Source: Glossina fuscipes
Lineage: Eukaryota > Arthropoda > Insecta > Diptera > Glossinidae
Assembly: GCF_014805625.2 (NCBI RefSeq)
Contig: NW_023998423.1
Coordinates: forward strand, 1,828,277-1,892,276
Direction of reading: 5' to 3'
DNA: 64,000 nt
Shown: piece after piece, positions 14,628 through 26,343 of the stretch
How the letters are laid out: each line of letters begins with the position of its first letter
How positions within the stretch are numbered: the stretch's first letter is position 1
The notes under the pieces: model-generated
The model's database searches: none
What the model saw: only the letters and a program-made list of their open reading frames with translations
Told to the model about the DNA's origin: nothing
Translations under genes and position numbers: made by a program

Positions 14628-14922
14628 GATGACGACGATTACGATGATAATGATAATGACGATCACGATGATGATGATCAATGACCACGTCACCGATCTA
14701 TGATAACAGCGTTAATGTTACTGTTAAGCAATTAAAGTGCTGTCTGCGGCGACTCTGTCATATTCTATGCTTACATACAAAAAAGAGGAGTCAAAACAAA
14801 CCCAAGCAAGGGGAGACATCAACGTATCATACAATTAATTTATGTCTGCATATTTGTTTAGTTGTGTGCACCTATAGGTGCGTAATCAGTAATTTTCGAT
14901 CATCATCATCATCATCATCATC
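14628..14922. repeat. GAT-type (14628-14680) and ATC-type (14899-14922) microsatellites
   Basis: Two trinucleotide tracts separated by about 220 bp. The 114-codon frame that spans this interval on the plus strand owes a serine run to the second tract and shows no family signature. Confidence 0.8.
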
Positions 14923-17177
14923 AGTATTGGGGCGGACAAGGAAAAGGGCTCAAAATCATGAGAATACTAAAACTTCAGTGAAAAGGGTTGTTCTACGTTA
15001 TATGAGCACATATGCACTCATTTAGTCGCCGATACCGATGCACTTGATGAAGCATGCCATCAACACCAAAGCACTTTAAAAAGAAACCCTTTTCTCTGGT
15101 TTAAGCTGCCGGCACGCGTCTCTTTCTTTAGCTTACGCAAAAAATAAAAAGTGGCTTTCAGATCCTTTCTCAAGTCTGTCCTTAAATTGTGTTTATGCCT
15201 GTCAGAGCGATGTAATCATTATTTATTAAAACAGTCAACAGCGACAACAACAACAATAACAACAACAACAATAGAAACAACATCATCATTAATTTTATAA
15301 TCATTGCATCGTTTTACAAGTTATGTTACAAATTTGTTAAAATGTAAGAACAAAAAAAAAAAACAAGAAGGAGAAGAAGAAGAAGCAAAATATTTAAACA
15401 TTGCATGTTTCCGATACCAACTGCTTTTATGCACTTAAGCATTAGGTAGAGGAGTATAGGGCTCCCTGATGAACGTGTTTAGGTGTAACTGATAATCGGT
15501 TGCGTCACTAAGTGGAAAAGAGGAAAAGACAAACATTGTAGGCTAATAAATATTTTTAGAAGATATTGGACCTTGTATTACTTATGCCATTTCCACTATC
15601 CAAGGAGAAATCTGTAAAATGTTCATTTGTAGTTCATAGCGGATGTCGTTCACAGAGACCATTACGGACTTCAAAGGCTCTTCGTATGTGGAGGTAAACA
15701 ATAAAGTTCCCTAAGTACTAACGTCTTCAAGCGAACGCTTGTTCGTACGTTCGCTTCCATCGTAATTTTATTCGATATAATAGATATTTTTCAAACTTTT
15801 ATTCGAACTTCCCTGCAATTCTACTTAAACGCAGTTCGAGACCCTTATAGTCAAGACAGGTATAATCGAAACGATAGAAATTGTGCTAATTATGGAATTG
15901 TACGGAAAGGGTGATCAGTTAAGTTCAATTAGTAGAAAGCGGTGGCTCTGCTATGTACCCTGCCGAGTGTAAGAATAAGCATTTCAAAATAGTGACACTT
16001 TCACACAATGACAGGGTGTTATGCAACCAGGCTTGATCGGCAAAAAGAGAACGCAGACTGCAACAATTCCTCGCACAACAAAGTTAAGACCGACTCTAGA
16101 CATGCCCTGTCCGCGAGATCTATGTGGCATTGCCTACGGGGACCTTCAGGCAGCCGTCACATGAAAAGCGTCCTCGCAATCGGTTGAAGAGCGCTCGCTG
16201 CAAATAGTGCCACACTTGCAGCTTACGTTGCTTTCCTAATCTCAACTAAATGTCTGGTAATAAAAGCTGTACACATTTAATCGCTCTGATTGAGGCTTTC
16301 GGAATATGTGGAGCATCAAGAAACATAACGAACTCGAAAGGTTTAGGTATTAGGTATTATTATTCCTTGAAGAAGATATTACTCTTTAATGCTTCTGAAA
16401 AATACGTGTCTTACCGTAATTGTCCTCCTGGATGGATAATGTTAGCGAACCTACCCCGTAGCTTTGATCGGTTGGTTTAGTAGTCATTCGTAAATTTGCA
16501 AAAATTTTTTTGTTAAAAATAGTGCGAGAAATGTGGATCCGGTTCACATCTAGCAGAACTTGATAAGAGGAGAAATATTTACACAGCACCAATCGTTAAT
16601 TCTACCCTAAATAATACATACAATAAACCAGGAAATCCCTTCCATTATCCGTTAAGTGAGGAGTACAAGTTAAAATCGTGTGCTTTGAAGAGAGTCGGAT
16701 CAATTGAACCGAAACCCCTGCAACAACTTCGCACAAAACTAAAGACAAGCATTTCATTATATTACAATTAAGACCCGCGGGTAACTTGTCAAAATGTTGT
16801 CAAATATTATGTAAAATGAAGGAAAGAATATTTATTAGGTTTTCTCCTTACATATACATATGAAGGTTTTTTTTTTGCTTACGTCGCAAGTTTTTTTTAT
16901 ACATTTACATGAAAATTTATAGTAAATTAATTTGTTTCAAATTATTTTAAAGGACTTTTTTATTCAATACATTATGCAAATGCGCGTAAAGTTCAAGTAC
17001 GTCACTCATTCAATATTGATCTGAGAGCATAGTTCGGGGTTTCAGTTCTTAAAACTTACATCTTGATTATTAAGAAAAAGTCGGTTATTGCACGAAACTT
17101 GCCTTAATTATTGTACGACGAAATTAATTGAACTATTGAGTTATTGAGATAAAATATTTATAATTTATAAGTCATCC

Positions 17178-17345
17178 AATCCGCCTGAGTAGCCGAAGGC
17201 GAGGATTCTCGACTAGCAAGTCAACGGTCGTGGTCGTGGGTTGGAATCTCTCAAGTGCGGTAGAGTTTTTAATCAAAGCCGATAGCCTTAGATGCATGCT
17301 AGTGCCTTTAAAAGTTTAGTCTTAGAATTTATTTCTCTGGCGCAA
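17178..17345 (+). mobile_element. tRNA-derived SINE, best copy
   Basis: The head looks like a tRNA gene of Leu/Ser type: GAGTAGCCGAAGGCGAGG (A-box region) and GTGGGTTGGAATCTC (B-box region). The body is CAAGTGCGGTAGAGTTTTTAATC..CTTAGATGC..GCTAG and the tail TTTAGTCTTAGAATTTATTTCTCTGG. Body and tail recur at 1945-2090 and, in reverse, at 39715-39860. It encodes nothing and would depend on a LINE for movement. Confidence 0.7.
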
Positions 17346-17544
17346 TTAATCAACCAAGTTGACATCGGTATAGAAGGCAACATTGATACAACATGAATAC
17401 TTCACGTTCAATCCAAAGTGGGATTGAAAAATTCGAATATTTGACGGAGAAACCGAATTCATTTCATTATTAAATTAAGCCTCTTCTTCTTTATTGGAGC
17501 AATTTCTTTGCTGGATCGCGCGCATTATTTAATAGAATTTCATC

Positions 17545-17566
17545 AAAAAAAAAAAAAAAAAAAAAA
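17545..17566. repeat. Poly-A tract, 22 nt
   Basis: Uninterrupted A run about 200 bp past the SINE at 17178-17345. It is not directly attached to that element. Confidence 0.9.
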
Positions 17567-20500
17567 CAGAAAGAACGGTTACTAAAGCAATTTTTAGAGC
17601 TTTAGTTACTATCACCCCAGTTTGGTGCATCTTTCGTGTCCTAGCAGAGTGTTCCAAGTTACTTCTTTTCGGGAAACTGTAAACACTTCACATTTATCAT
17701 TGGGCAAAGAGCTAATGCTTCTTAGCTCTACCACTACTGATCAAGGTAGCTCAAGCAAAAGAGTTCTTAACAAACAAATTTCAAAAACCTTTCTCCTATA
17801 ACTTAAACCAAAGGTGTTGCTCGGTTCAAAAATATTTGAGAGCGCGTTTCATTTAATAAATAAACAAAAATGTGTTTTTTTTTGCTTATAAGGAGTCCAA
17901 CGTCATAAGAGTTAATTTACTCCAAGTACTTTTACTGATGACAATTGGGCAGTGAAGGACACACGTTTCGAATTAATTCTTCAATTATATCATAATTTAA
18001 AATTTTTTCTTTTAATTATTATTCACTTTCGTTCTCTTTAAATGACAAAAAATGATTTGTACGTTGAAATTATCACCAGCCTTAATAATGTGTTAATGTA
18101 AAGTAGCATCAGGCTGGTGTTTAAATCAAATTATCGGTTAGCTAATGAAAAACAGTTGAGAGCAGAGAAAAAAACCAAAAATTATATGGTTACAAGCGTT
18201 ACAACATTTAAACCAATTTAAAAGTAAAGATAAATACACACGAGCCTGAACAGCAGCTTCAGCAACAACAGACAGGAGTTCAAGCGACCAGCATCCCTTG
18301 CATCGTCAAAGTCATCTGCGAACCATCATCACAGCCAGATGATTAATATGATTAATATGACGAAACCACGTTACGGGGATTGCTTTGCTTTAAAGTTAAA
18401 TAATTTTGTAAAAGTTAATAAGTTCTGGTAACTTTTCATTTTTTTTCTTTTTTCCTTTTTTTGTTTCGAAAGCAAGCATAAAAATCTCATCACGAAATCA
18501 AGAAACATTACAAAGGTAAAATGCATGTGTGCATGTGTTGGCCAGAGAGCGAGGGCATAAATATTACACATACGGGCATAAGCGGAAATTTTTGTTTGGC
18601 TAATTTTTGGGTTCACGCACACAAAAAAGTGTGTGTTGTCGTTCCTGTTGTTGCTGCTGTTTTGGGCATAATATTAACAAATTGTTGTCGACCGGTTGCG
18701 TGGCTAATGGTTGTACAAACGAATTAAACTAAAATCCTTTCTGGCCACAGAATATACCGTGCAGTGGCGGTGAGCTACGCAACCTTAAAATTCAATGTTT
18801 TTTTATTGCTTAATAATATAGCCTTGGTACAATTTTCAGGTGAACAAAAAAAAAGCAGAAAATGTAAAACTTGAAAAAAGGGCAAAGAAAGAATTCTATC
18901 ATAATATAAGCATCAGAAAGCATCCTTCCTGCCTGCATTTGCCCCGAAAATAATTACTAAAATTAACTAACCATGCATACAATCACTGCCCATACGCAGT
19001 AGGCCTAAGCCAAACTTATGCATTCACCAACGGCATTCATCATCAGCACCAGTACATGCAGTGGGAAAGCAGCTTGCACCGCTTGCTTTAATATAAAAGA
19101 AATAATGCATAACAATAAAAGCAACAACAAGGATTTTGCATGGAGGCGCTAAAAACTCAGGTAAACGATTTTCACAGTCATCTGCAAAAGCATCATCGAA
19201 AGCACGAGACTTGTGTCATAAGTACGTATACGCAAATGATTATGTGTGTACAACACCACCACACCAATATTAATGTGCAGGTACCTATCGGTATGCGAAA
19301 CGTGAACTTTTTTGTTTCTCTTCTTTGAAAGCAGGAAAACAAGTAAAACAATATCGATCGCGCAGGACGTAAGCACCAAAGTTCACATAAATGCTTGTAT
19401 TTATAAATGTCATCAGATTTATCAATGCACTCGATTCAGGTGACAACAGGAGGAAATTTTATTAACATTTACATTGATTGCATTATGCCGTCAGTGAAGC
19501 GTAATCAAGCCACTAAGGACTCAGCAAATTTTTGCCCTGGCGTTGTCAACTTAATCATAGTGCAAGTAAACACCTGTTTACATAGTTAAAACCGAAAGGA
19601 GAGAAGCGCCTAAGAGATGTATGGTGTAGTGATGTAGTGATTAACACCCTTTACAAAAAAAAAAAACAAAAAAATGTAGTTATTCGCCCTTCTTCGCTTT
19701 ATAATCATTTGATTTATAGGTTTTAGCGACAGTCTGTCATCTTCAACGAGTCCACGTAGCAGAACACATCTCCTCTCTTTTTTATTAGTTTTATATTCAC
19801 CTCAAAAATGAAAACAAAATGCATAACCGTAAATATTAACAGATATATTTAATTATGCTAACAATGCGACAAACAAAAGACTCAACCGCAATATTATTAT
19901 ATCACATAATTTACTCTGTCACATCATTTATCCGCAATAAACAGAGAACTGACAAAGAATACAGAGATGATCACATCTTTATTGTTTCAGACTCTGCTTC
20001 ATTTGATTTATGATATTTTGTACTCTATGAACGCACAAACACAGGCACGCGCGCGCGCGAAACACCACGTATACATCTAATTATCTCTTGCTTTCCTTCT
20101 CTTACTTCCGTTTCGGTTTCTTGGCAAATCTCCGCTACTCTCTGCTCGGCTCTTTAACGAGACCATATGCTGTTTATTCGCCTCATCGCAACATCTATTT
20201 ATCTACTGTCATCATTTACTTACCCTAAGGACCTAAGGATCGACTAGTGATGCGTAAAGTATAATGTATGTTATATGTGTGCTTATGTATCAGTTTGAAG
20301 TGATTTAAGCAAACATTTACACCTAAGTCTCTTTACAAGAGTGTTAAAATGTTTTATTTCATCCCTTGCTTTTTCGTTGAGCAACAACACTTAACTCATA
20401 GTCAAGGGAGAACTTTAGACGAAGGTTACAACGACTTTTGGGATCTCTATCGCTATAAAACGCTACTCAGGTTTTCAATTAACGGGAGAATATGATCCGT

Positions 20501-22589
20501 CTCTTTCTTTCTCTCCGCATTTTCACTGCAAGTGGTATGGCAAGCAATGCAAATTGAAGATAATAACCGTTTCGGATCGAAGGGATTGTAAAACGGACCC
20601 AACCAGGCCCGTAAGATTAAGCTCGAAACACTTACAGCCGCTTAAGAAAACAAGAAAGAAAAATTTTTTCGTTAACAGTCATATCCGACTATCGAATTAC
20701 AACAATATCCGACTATCGAATCACTACAGTCCTCCATACTATACAAAAGAATCTCCAGGAGCCTGAATTGCTTACAAAGAAGACGTAAAGTCTCTCTTCG
20801 TTTGAAAAACTTCGTGAATAGAATTCAATTTACTTAGTAAACTTGTTAATGAATCTTCCCTAACTCAAAGTATTGGAAATCTTTCGTTAAGCAAAAGCGG
20901 AAGAACGCGAACGATAACAAGTTTAACTTACCGCCTAATAAGAGTGATATTTATTTTGTTAATATTTTGATGAGATTTTTATTACAACTCATTGTGTTTT
21001 GTTTGCAGTATCACAGCCATTGTCCCTCTTGTTGTTATTGTTCTTGTTAAACGAAAGTAATTGAATTGAAGTGGGACTGGTTTACTGGTGGATGAAATGA
21101 CTCTCAATTCAAAAAAGAAAAAAATATAATATTAATAATAATACTAATAACGTATTGACGTCTGTCTATATAAATATTTGTGCGTCCATTCGTCCGCATT
21201 TTTATATGAATCGCATTTTTGTAAACTAGTTCGCCTTTCAACACACGTTTGCCTTTACGCTCTCTATCTTTGAAGACATTGCAAAACTAGTTCCTACTGA
21301 GAAAGTAAACCGTTGCATTCTAAATTAATGGCAAATATTTTTAGAGCTTTAATTACATATGAATATTTTGCACGTATTATAGTAACATAGCCAAAAATGC
21401 AACTTCTTTTAGTAGCGCCAATAGAACAACAACAAAATTAACTTCACAACAAACTGATGATTAGAATGTGATGAAATTTTGAACAAAAGGGGTCTGTTAA
21501 CAATGTTGCCATATATATATGTTAGGCCGGAAACTTATTGATTGATAGGCTATACACTCATCATTGAAAGAAGGGGTTTTTTTTACCCGAGGAGTAGAAA
21601 AAGAGTAATAAGGCATATTTATAAAGCCGAAACCAGCAATTTCTCTAGAGTTCCCATAGAGTGCATATTTTCTGGATGAACTTAAACAAATTGATCAGAT
21701 TGGAGGACAATTAAACTTATTCTCTCTGTTTATTCCTGCATACCCGCATTTGTTCATCCTTTCGTTCGTCCTTTCGTCTGTTGTCTACTCTTGTAAAGGT
21801 CAAAGTGGCCAAAAACTGAGATAAAAATATGCGATTTTTCATGTATTCTCATAGTTTAGAGCCAAAGATCAAGTTTATAAGAAGGCTTTATGTGGCAACC
21901 GTCAGTACAAATATGCACCAAGAACAAGAGCTCTTAAACAGTATTAGTAGATAATGGTTTGGAATTGAAAGAGGATTTCGGTCAGACACTTATTCCACCC
22001 TCCTCCCCCTCAACTAGAAACGGGCTAAAAGGACCGAAGCCCGCAGTTCATTAAGAACGGAACAAATGCTTGGAGAAATGTATCAGGCATTGAAATAGTT
22101 GAACACAATGATTTTCGCTTCTTACCTCTTCTAGATGCCTTTTGCTAAATTTGCATACTTACATAACCTTCTATTATTATTTTTATTATTATTGTAATGG
22201 TTTGTTTAGACCAATAAAATGAATTGTATGACTGAGCAAGTAGGATGAGCACTAGGTCGAATTAAAAATTTATATGTGCGCCGACGCGATGCCTCCAATA
22301 TAATCAACTTAAGCGTTAAAGGCTCAAACGTTCCCTTTGATTATCGAAAAAATTGTTTTTTTTTTGTGAACAAATTATTTTCATTGTTTTCCAAACACAA
22401 AAACACTGCCTTATCTACCTTTATAATGCTTAATGGTTTATGCCTGCGATTACAAATTTACAGACAGAGTTGTATTTCAATAGTATTAATTGTACATATT
22501 TCTTTACGTTTTGCTAGCATTGAGTATTACGTTCGTTCTGCAAATTGCAGAGAATTTGGCTGCTGCTTTGTTTAATTTGATAATAAAAA
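17567..22589. other. Gene-free AT-rich stretch
   Basis: Contains a short CG run (20048-20059), a 17-bp direct repeat ATATCCGACTATCGAAT at 20681 and 20705, and the repeat fragments near 21.2 and 21.8 kb. No gene supported. Confidence 0.4.
21155..21845 (-). repeat. Two short minus-strand fragments of the dispersed repeat
   Basis: GTCTGTCTATATAAATATTTGTGCGTCCATTCGTCCG at about 21160-21196 and TCCTTTCGTTCGTCCTTTCG at about 21757-21776 resemble the reversed GACGGA core and its flank. Diverged; the DNA between the two is not recognisably part of the element. Confidence 0.35.
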
Positions 22590-22960
22590 CAAAATTATGG
22601 CGGTCTACTTTTAGGCTAACTTGTAAAATTAAATAAGTTTAGTTCGCGTATTTTCTTTGTTTTGCATGTATTTTCTTAGATAATTTGGTCCGTTAGATAA
22701 TGTTGTTTTGCCGACGGCTTTTGCTAATTTTTCTTAGATAATTTGGTCCGTTAGATAATTTGGTCCGTTAGATAATTTCACAGAGTTGAATCTTAAGTTC
22801 GGCATTTAAGATTGGCGTTAACATTTAAGTTGTTAGTTGGGCACTCAACCATTTATAAGCGACTCTGTGCTTTGTCTTTGAACAGGGAATTTAGCGAGGA
22901 CTTTGTTTAAAAATTATGACGGTTTAATTATAAGCGAACTTGTAAAATACAAGAAATTTT
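22590..22960 (+). repeat. Direct duplication enclosing a 17-bp tandem repeat
   Basis: AAAATTATGGCGGTCTACTTTTAGGCTAACTTGTAAAAT (from about 22591) and AAATTATGACGGTTTAATTATAAGCGAACTTGTAAAAT (from about 22911) are diverged direct copies, about 320 bp apart. Between them the unit TTAGATAATTTGGTCCG occurs three times, plus partial copies, at about 22677-22779. No coding content. Confidence 0.6.
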
Positions 22961-23344
22961 AAATGTTCGATATTAACCTTTGACACATTCAATTAGATAA
23001 AAATCTTCACACTTTCAAGCATGTATGACATTGAGAATCTATGACTAAGAAAATTCCAAAACACTAAACACTAAACATCTAATATTTTTACATAACATGT
23101 TTAACTTATTCTATATGTACGCCTAGGCTGCGTGGGCTATTCATCGCCACGCCTCGCTAAATATAATCGATTTATTCAATTTATAAACAACGATTAGAAG
23201 TATAGCGGAGATTTTAATAGGGGGTGATCAACATGACAGTTCGGTTTTCGAGTAAGCAGCGCTTAATAACTCGCTCTTTATAATTATGTATTAATTATTT
23301 TCCTTTTTCCAGCTTTTCCCTAGAGATTTACAACTTGTTAAATA

Positions 23345-23545
23345 ATGGAGAATGACTTCTTTAACGTACGCGACGCTGAAAGAGTGTTAAGATATGGTAT
23401 AGTGGAATGTCAGAAACGTGGTTTAGTGTACAGCGTCAAATGGTTAGCTGAAATGTGCCACGGCCTTGCGGACGTGGATATTGACTGCGAGGATGAACAA
23501 GAATACTTGATGCTACAGTGCGTAGAAGATAGTACAATGTATTAA
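23345..23545 (+). pseudogene. Cdc23/APC8 N-terminal-like fragment or orphan first exon
   Basis: A 66-codon frame from ATG to TAA with visibly more G+C than its surroundings. Residues 8-38 resemble the N-terminal domain of anaphase-promoting complex subunit Cdc23 (APC8): the RGLVYSVKWLAE stretch corresponds to RGL-hSSKW-AE in the human protein. An acidic stretch follows (DVDIDCEDE). Cdc23 is a TPR scaffold protein of several hundred residues, so this is only its start. None of the TPR region was found downstream. A splice acceptor-like TTTTTCCAG lies about 32 nt before the ATG. Possible readings: first coding exon with a distant exon 2 (candidate donor within the last ten codons), a truncated gene copy, or a small gene in its own right. 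Confidence 0.5.
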
Positions 23546-24744
23546 AATAAGTTGCTAGTGTGTGACTTTTTGCGGTTGTTTGTTTTCCTTTTTATATATA
23601 ATTTTCCCCCTTTCTCTTGTAACTCTTTTTACTTGGGGAACAGGAGGAGCTAACAGTGGACAAGCGCGGAATTAAGGAAACAAAAAACGGTGCTTAGTGA
23701 CGCTAATTTGAAAAGCTGGTCTATACAGAGAGACGGGTTTAATCACCGTAGACACATGCACGCACCTAATAAACAAGGGGTAAAAACTTTATCTATGTTC
23801 CTGTGCTTTGAGCAACAGCGACTTTTAAAACTAACGTTTAAAGGTATCACTTACACATTTCACGATGAAAGGAAGCATCTACAGATGGAAATGGATTAGT
23901 TTGCTTACCAATGGCCGGTACGTTTATTTTTAAAACGTAGGGAATAGTTTTACCGCAAATGAAAGTTGTTTATATGAAAAGCACCGACTAGCACGGCTTC
24001 GTGCGCAAGTTTTTCTTTAGATTTTTAAATTAGTTTAAATATTTTGTTTCGTAAACTTTTTTGTTTCATTAAGTTTTTTTATTTAGTTTTAATATTAATA
24101 TTTTTATGGCTGGATATTTTTTGTTTTTTAATTTTATTATTATTAATTTTATTTTCCCAAATAAATAATAATATTAATTACAAATTATAAATATTAATAA
24201 TATATATTAATTTTTATGTTATCTGTTTTTTCACTAAATCTTTCTATTTTATTATTATGTGTACAAATGAATTCCTCGCGTCGAAATTGGTTGCTTTATA
24301 AAGCGTGCCTGACACTTTCATTAACTCATTTGTAACATAGAGCAAAGGAAAAAGCCATTCGAAGCATCATAAGTATACATCCTTCGTTTGATCAAATAAC
24401 TGCTTTCGGGTTTTCCCAAGGTTGCAAAACGTAAAATTGAAAGCACAAGTTCGGTATATATATATATATAAACAGGAAATAATTTTTTTAAGGTTTTCAA
24501 CAACTTTCAGCAAAAACTACGGGTCCCAGGTCTGGTGAAGAGGAATCTAAAACATATAATGCTTTCCGGTAAACAATGCCTTTTCACACATAATAGTCAA
24601 AGCTCACAGAAGGAAACCTCTTACCTAAGGCTTGTACATTTGGCATACACCGTAGGGTAGAGCTTAAAGGTGGCTGTATCCACAATAGTGTCGATGTGGC
24701 CTTGAATTCGTCATCTTTTGGAAACTTGCCGAAACTCTATCGCG
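23546..24744. other. DNA downstream of the Cdc23-like frame; no further exon found
   Basis: A possible acceptor (TTGGGGAACAG at about 23633-23643) precedes a short GC-richer piece, but its translation does not resemble Cdc23. The frame at 23690-23899 has no family signature. 23990-24250 is extremely AT-rich. Confidence 0.4.
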
Positions 24745-24825
24745 TATAACCAAAATCAACCATTATACCTTACAACACTTGTGCTAAAGGGGCACAGTAA
24801 GTTTGTGCGGATATATGCAAAACCC
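24745..24825 (-). repeat. Dispersed repeat end block, minus strand
   Basis: ATACCTTACAACACTTGTG and AGTTTGTGCGGATAT match the reversed end block of the family. It lies just before mariner copy 1. Confidence 0.45.
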
Positions 24826-24969
24826 AGGCGGATTTAAGGTAGATCCACCTTTTGTTGTCACGATGGATTCAAAAAGTGATTCAATGTACCCTGAATTTAA
24901 GTCATAAATAACTTAGATATTGATATTGGAACGATGTGAGTTTGAGTTGGCAACAAGCTGTTGTTCGAA

Positions 24970-25325
24970 AGTGATTTGCGAGATATTGGTCACCAAATTT
25001 CAGTCGTGAAAACGATTAAAATTCGACTACGTCCCTTCGTCTTCAGAAAAAGCAACTAAGTATATAATTTTCAGGTTAGGTTGGCAAGTTTTACCGCAGT
25101 CCGCATATTCTGCAGGTCGGGCCTCTTCCGATTACTACTTATTTAGGTCTATGTAGTCATACTTAGCTAGTCAGCGATTCACAGTAATTGAGGACACCCA
25201 AAAATGGGTCAATGACCATCTCGCCTCCAAAGGGCAAGTTTCTTCCGCGAGGCCATCCCCAAGCTCCACGGTGAATGATAAAAGACTATAGATAGCAATG
25301 GTGCAGATTTCAACTATTAAGTCTT
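24970..25325 (+). mobile_element. mariner transposase fossil, copy 1 (C-terminal part)
   Basis: Broken reading frames spell a mariner transposase end: a D at the FDYVPS position, then exactly 34 residues to the D of SSDYYLF, the D34D spacing of mariner. RLGWQVLPQ, RSM, QKWVNDHLASK, and FFREAIPKL with a downstream KTIDSNGADF follow in order. At least three stops and frame changes show it is dead. The N-terminal half and terminal inverted repeats were not found. It shares KATK.IIFRL with copy 2, so both come from one subfamily. Confidence 0.8.
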
Positions 25326-26343
25326 GTAGCAGTATATTTGTGCACCTATTAGCTTTTATTTTATTTATTATACTATAACTGTTTCATTATAATTTGGTTT
25401 TGAAAATTTTTATTGAAAAAAAAACAACAAAAATTTATATTTTTAATTTTTAATTTTTTTCAAATTTTATTAACATTTTTTTATTTAACTTTGTTTGAGT
25501 TTATGGAATAGAAAAAAAAATAGAAATAACAAAATTTATATAAATAATTTGAATTTTTTGTAAATTTTTTGTTGTATGAAATTTCAATTTTTTATTTTAC
25601 TCAAATTTTAAAATTCGTTTAAGATTCAAATATTTGAAGTAGAAACGTCGAGTAACGTCCTCAAATTATTATCTTGGAAAAAGCACGAAAGAATAAGTCG
25701 GGTTTGAATTCACGTCTGCTTTTCATAGAACTTCTCTTCCATTCCATCACTTTTGTAGCATGTTTTGTTGACTGACTGCTCCACCACCGTAAGCTAATCT
25801 TTTTTCTTTTTTACTTTTCTGTGAAGAACTGCTCGAACTCTCCAGCAGAACATCTGCTAATATTTATTTTTTGTTCTTAAGGGCAAGTTTAACAGAAATT
25901 GTAATCTATTCCTTGCGTGTTATAAAACAAACAAAGCATATGCAGTAATGCCTATGCCTATGAGTCTAATCATGACTAATTTGCATGTCTTATCGCTTCG
26001 CATTTTATTGCTTGCAACTGGCCGGTTATAGCATATTAACGTATACCGATGTGCGTTATTTTCAATGACATACATTCATAAAAATGAGAGATAATGTTTA
26101 AACGACCAATAACGATCATTCGTGATTGATTGGTGTTAATGGTCATCATATAAAATCAATGTTAATAAAGCAGACATTTGATATATATATATATACGCAT
26201 ACATATATTTGAGATATATTTGATCACAGACTACAGTAATTCTTTGGAAATGTTCTTACATAACAGATAAATCTTATGTATAAAGTTGCTTAAGTACACG
26301 AATCACTTATTCATTAATTCATTCATTCATCTCTGTTCTTAAA
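25326..26343. other. AT-rich spacer downstream of gene A
   Basis: Very AT-rich at 25350-25630, a TA run near 26182-26195, and presumably the gene A 3' UTR at the right edge. No other feature. Confidence 0.4.

Larger units (their letters stand above)
10631..17177. other. Mostly gene-free stretch with simple repeats
   Basis: Holds the listed repeat fragments and microsatellites, a 10-nt C run at about 11940-11949, and a small inverted repeat (GCGAACG...CGTTCGC, about 15732-15755). A GC-richer block at about 15940-16230 has no long frame and no family I recognise; it may be old transposon sequence. Confidence 0.4.

Noticed and set aside
14681..15025. 114-codon plus-strand frame with a serine run
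   Set aside because: Spans microsatellites and matches no family.
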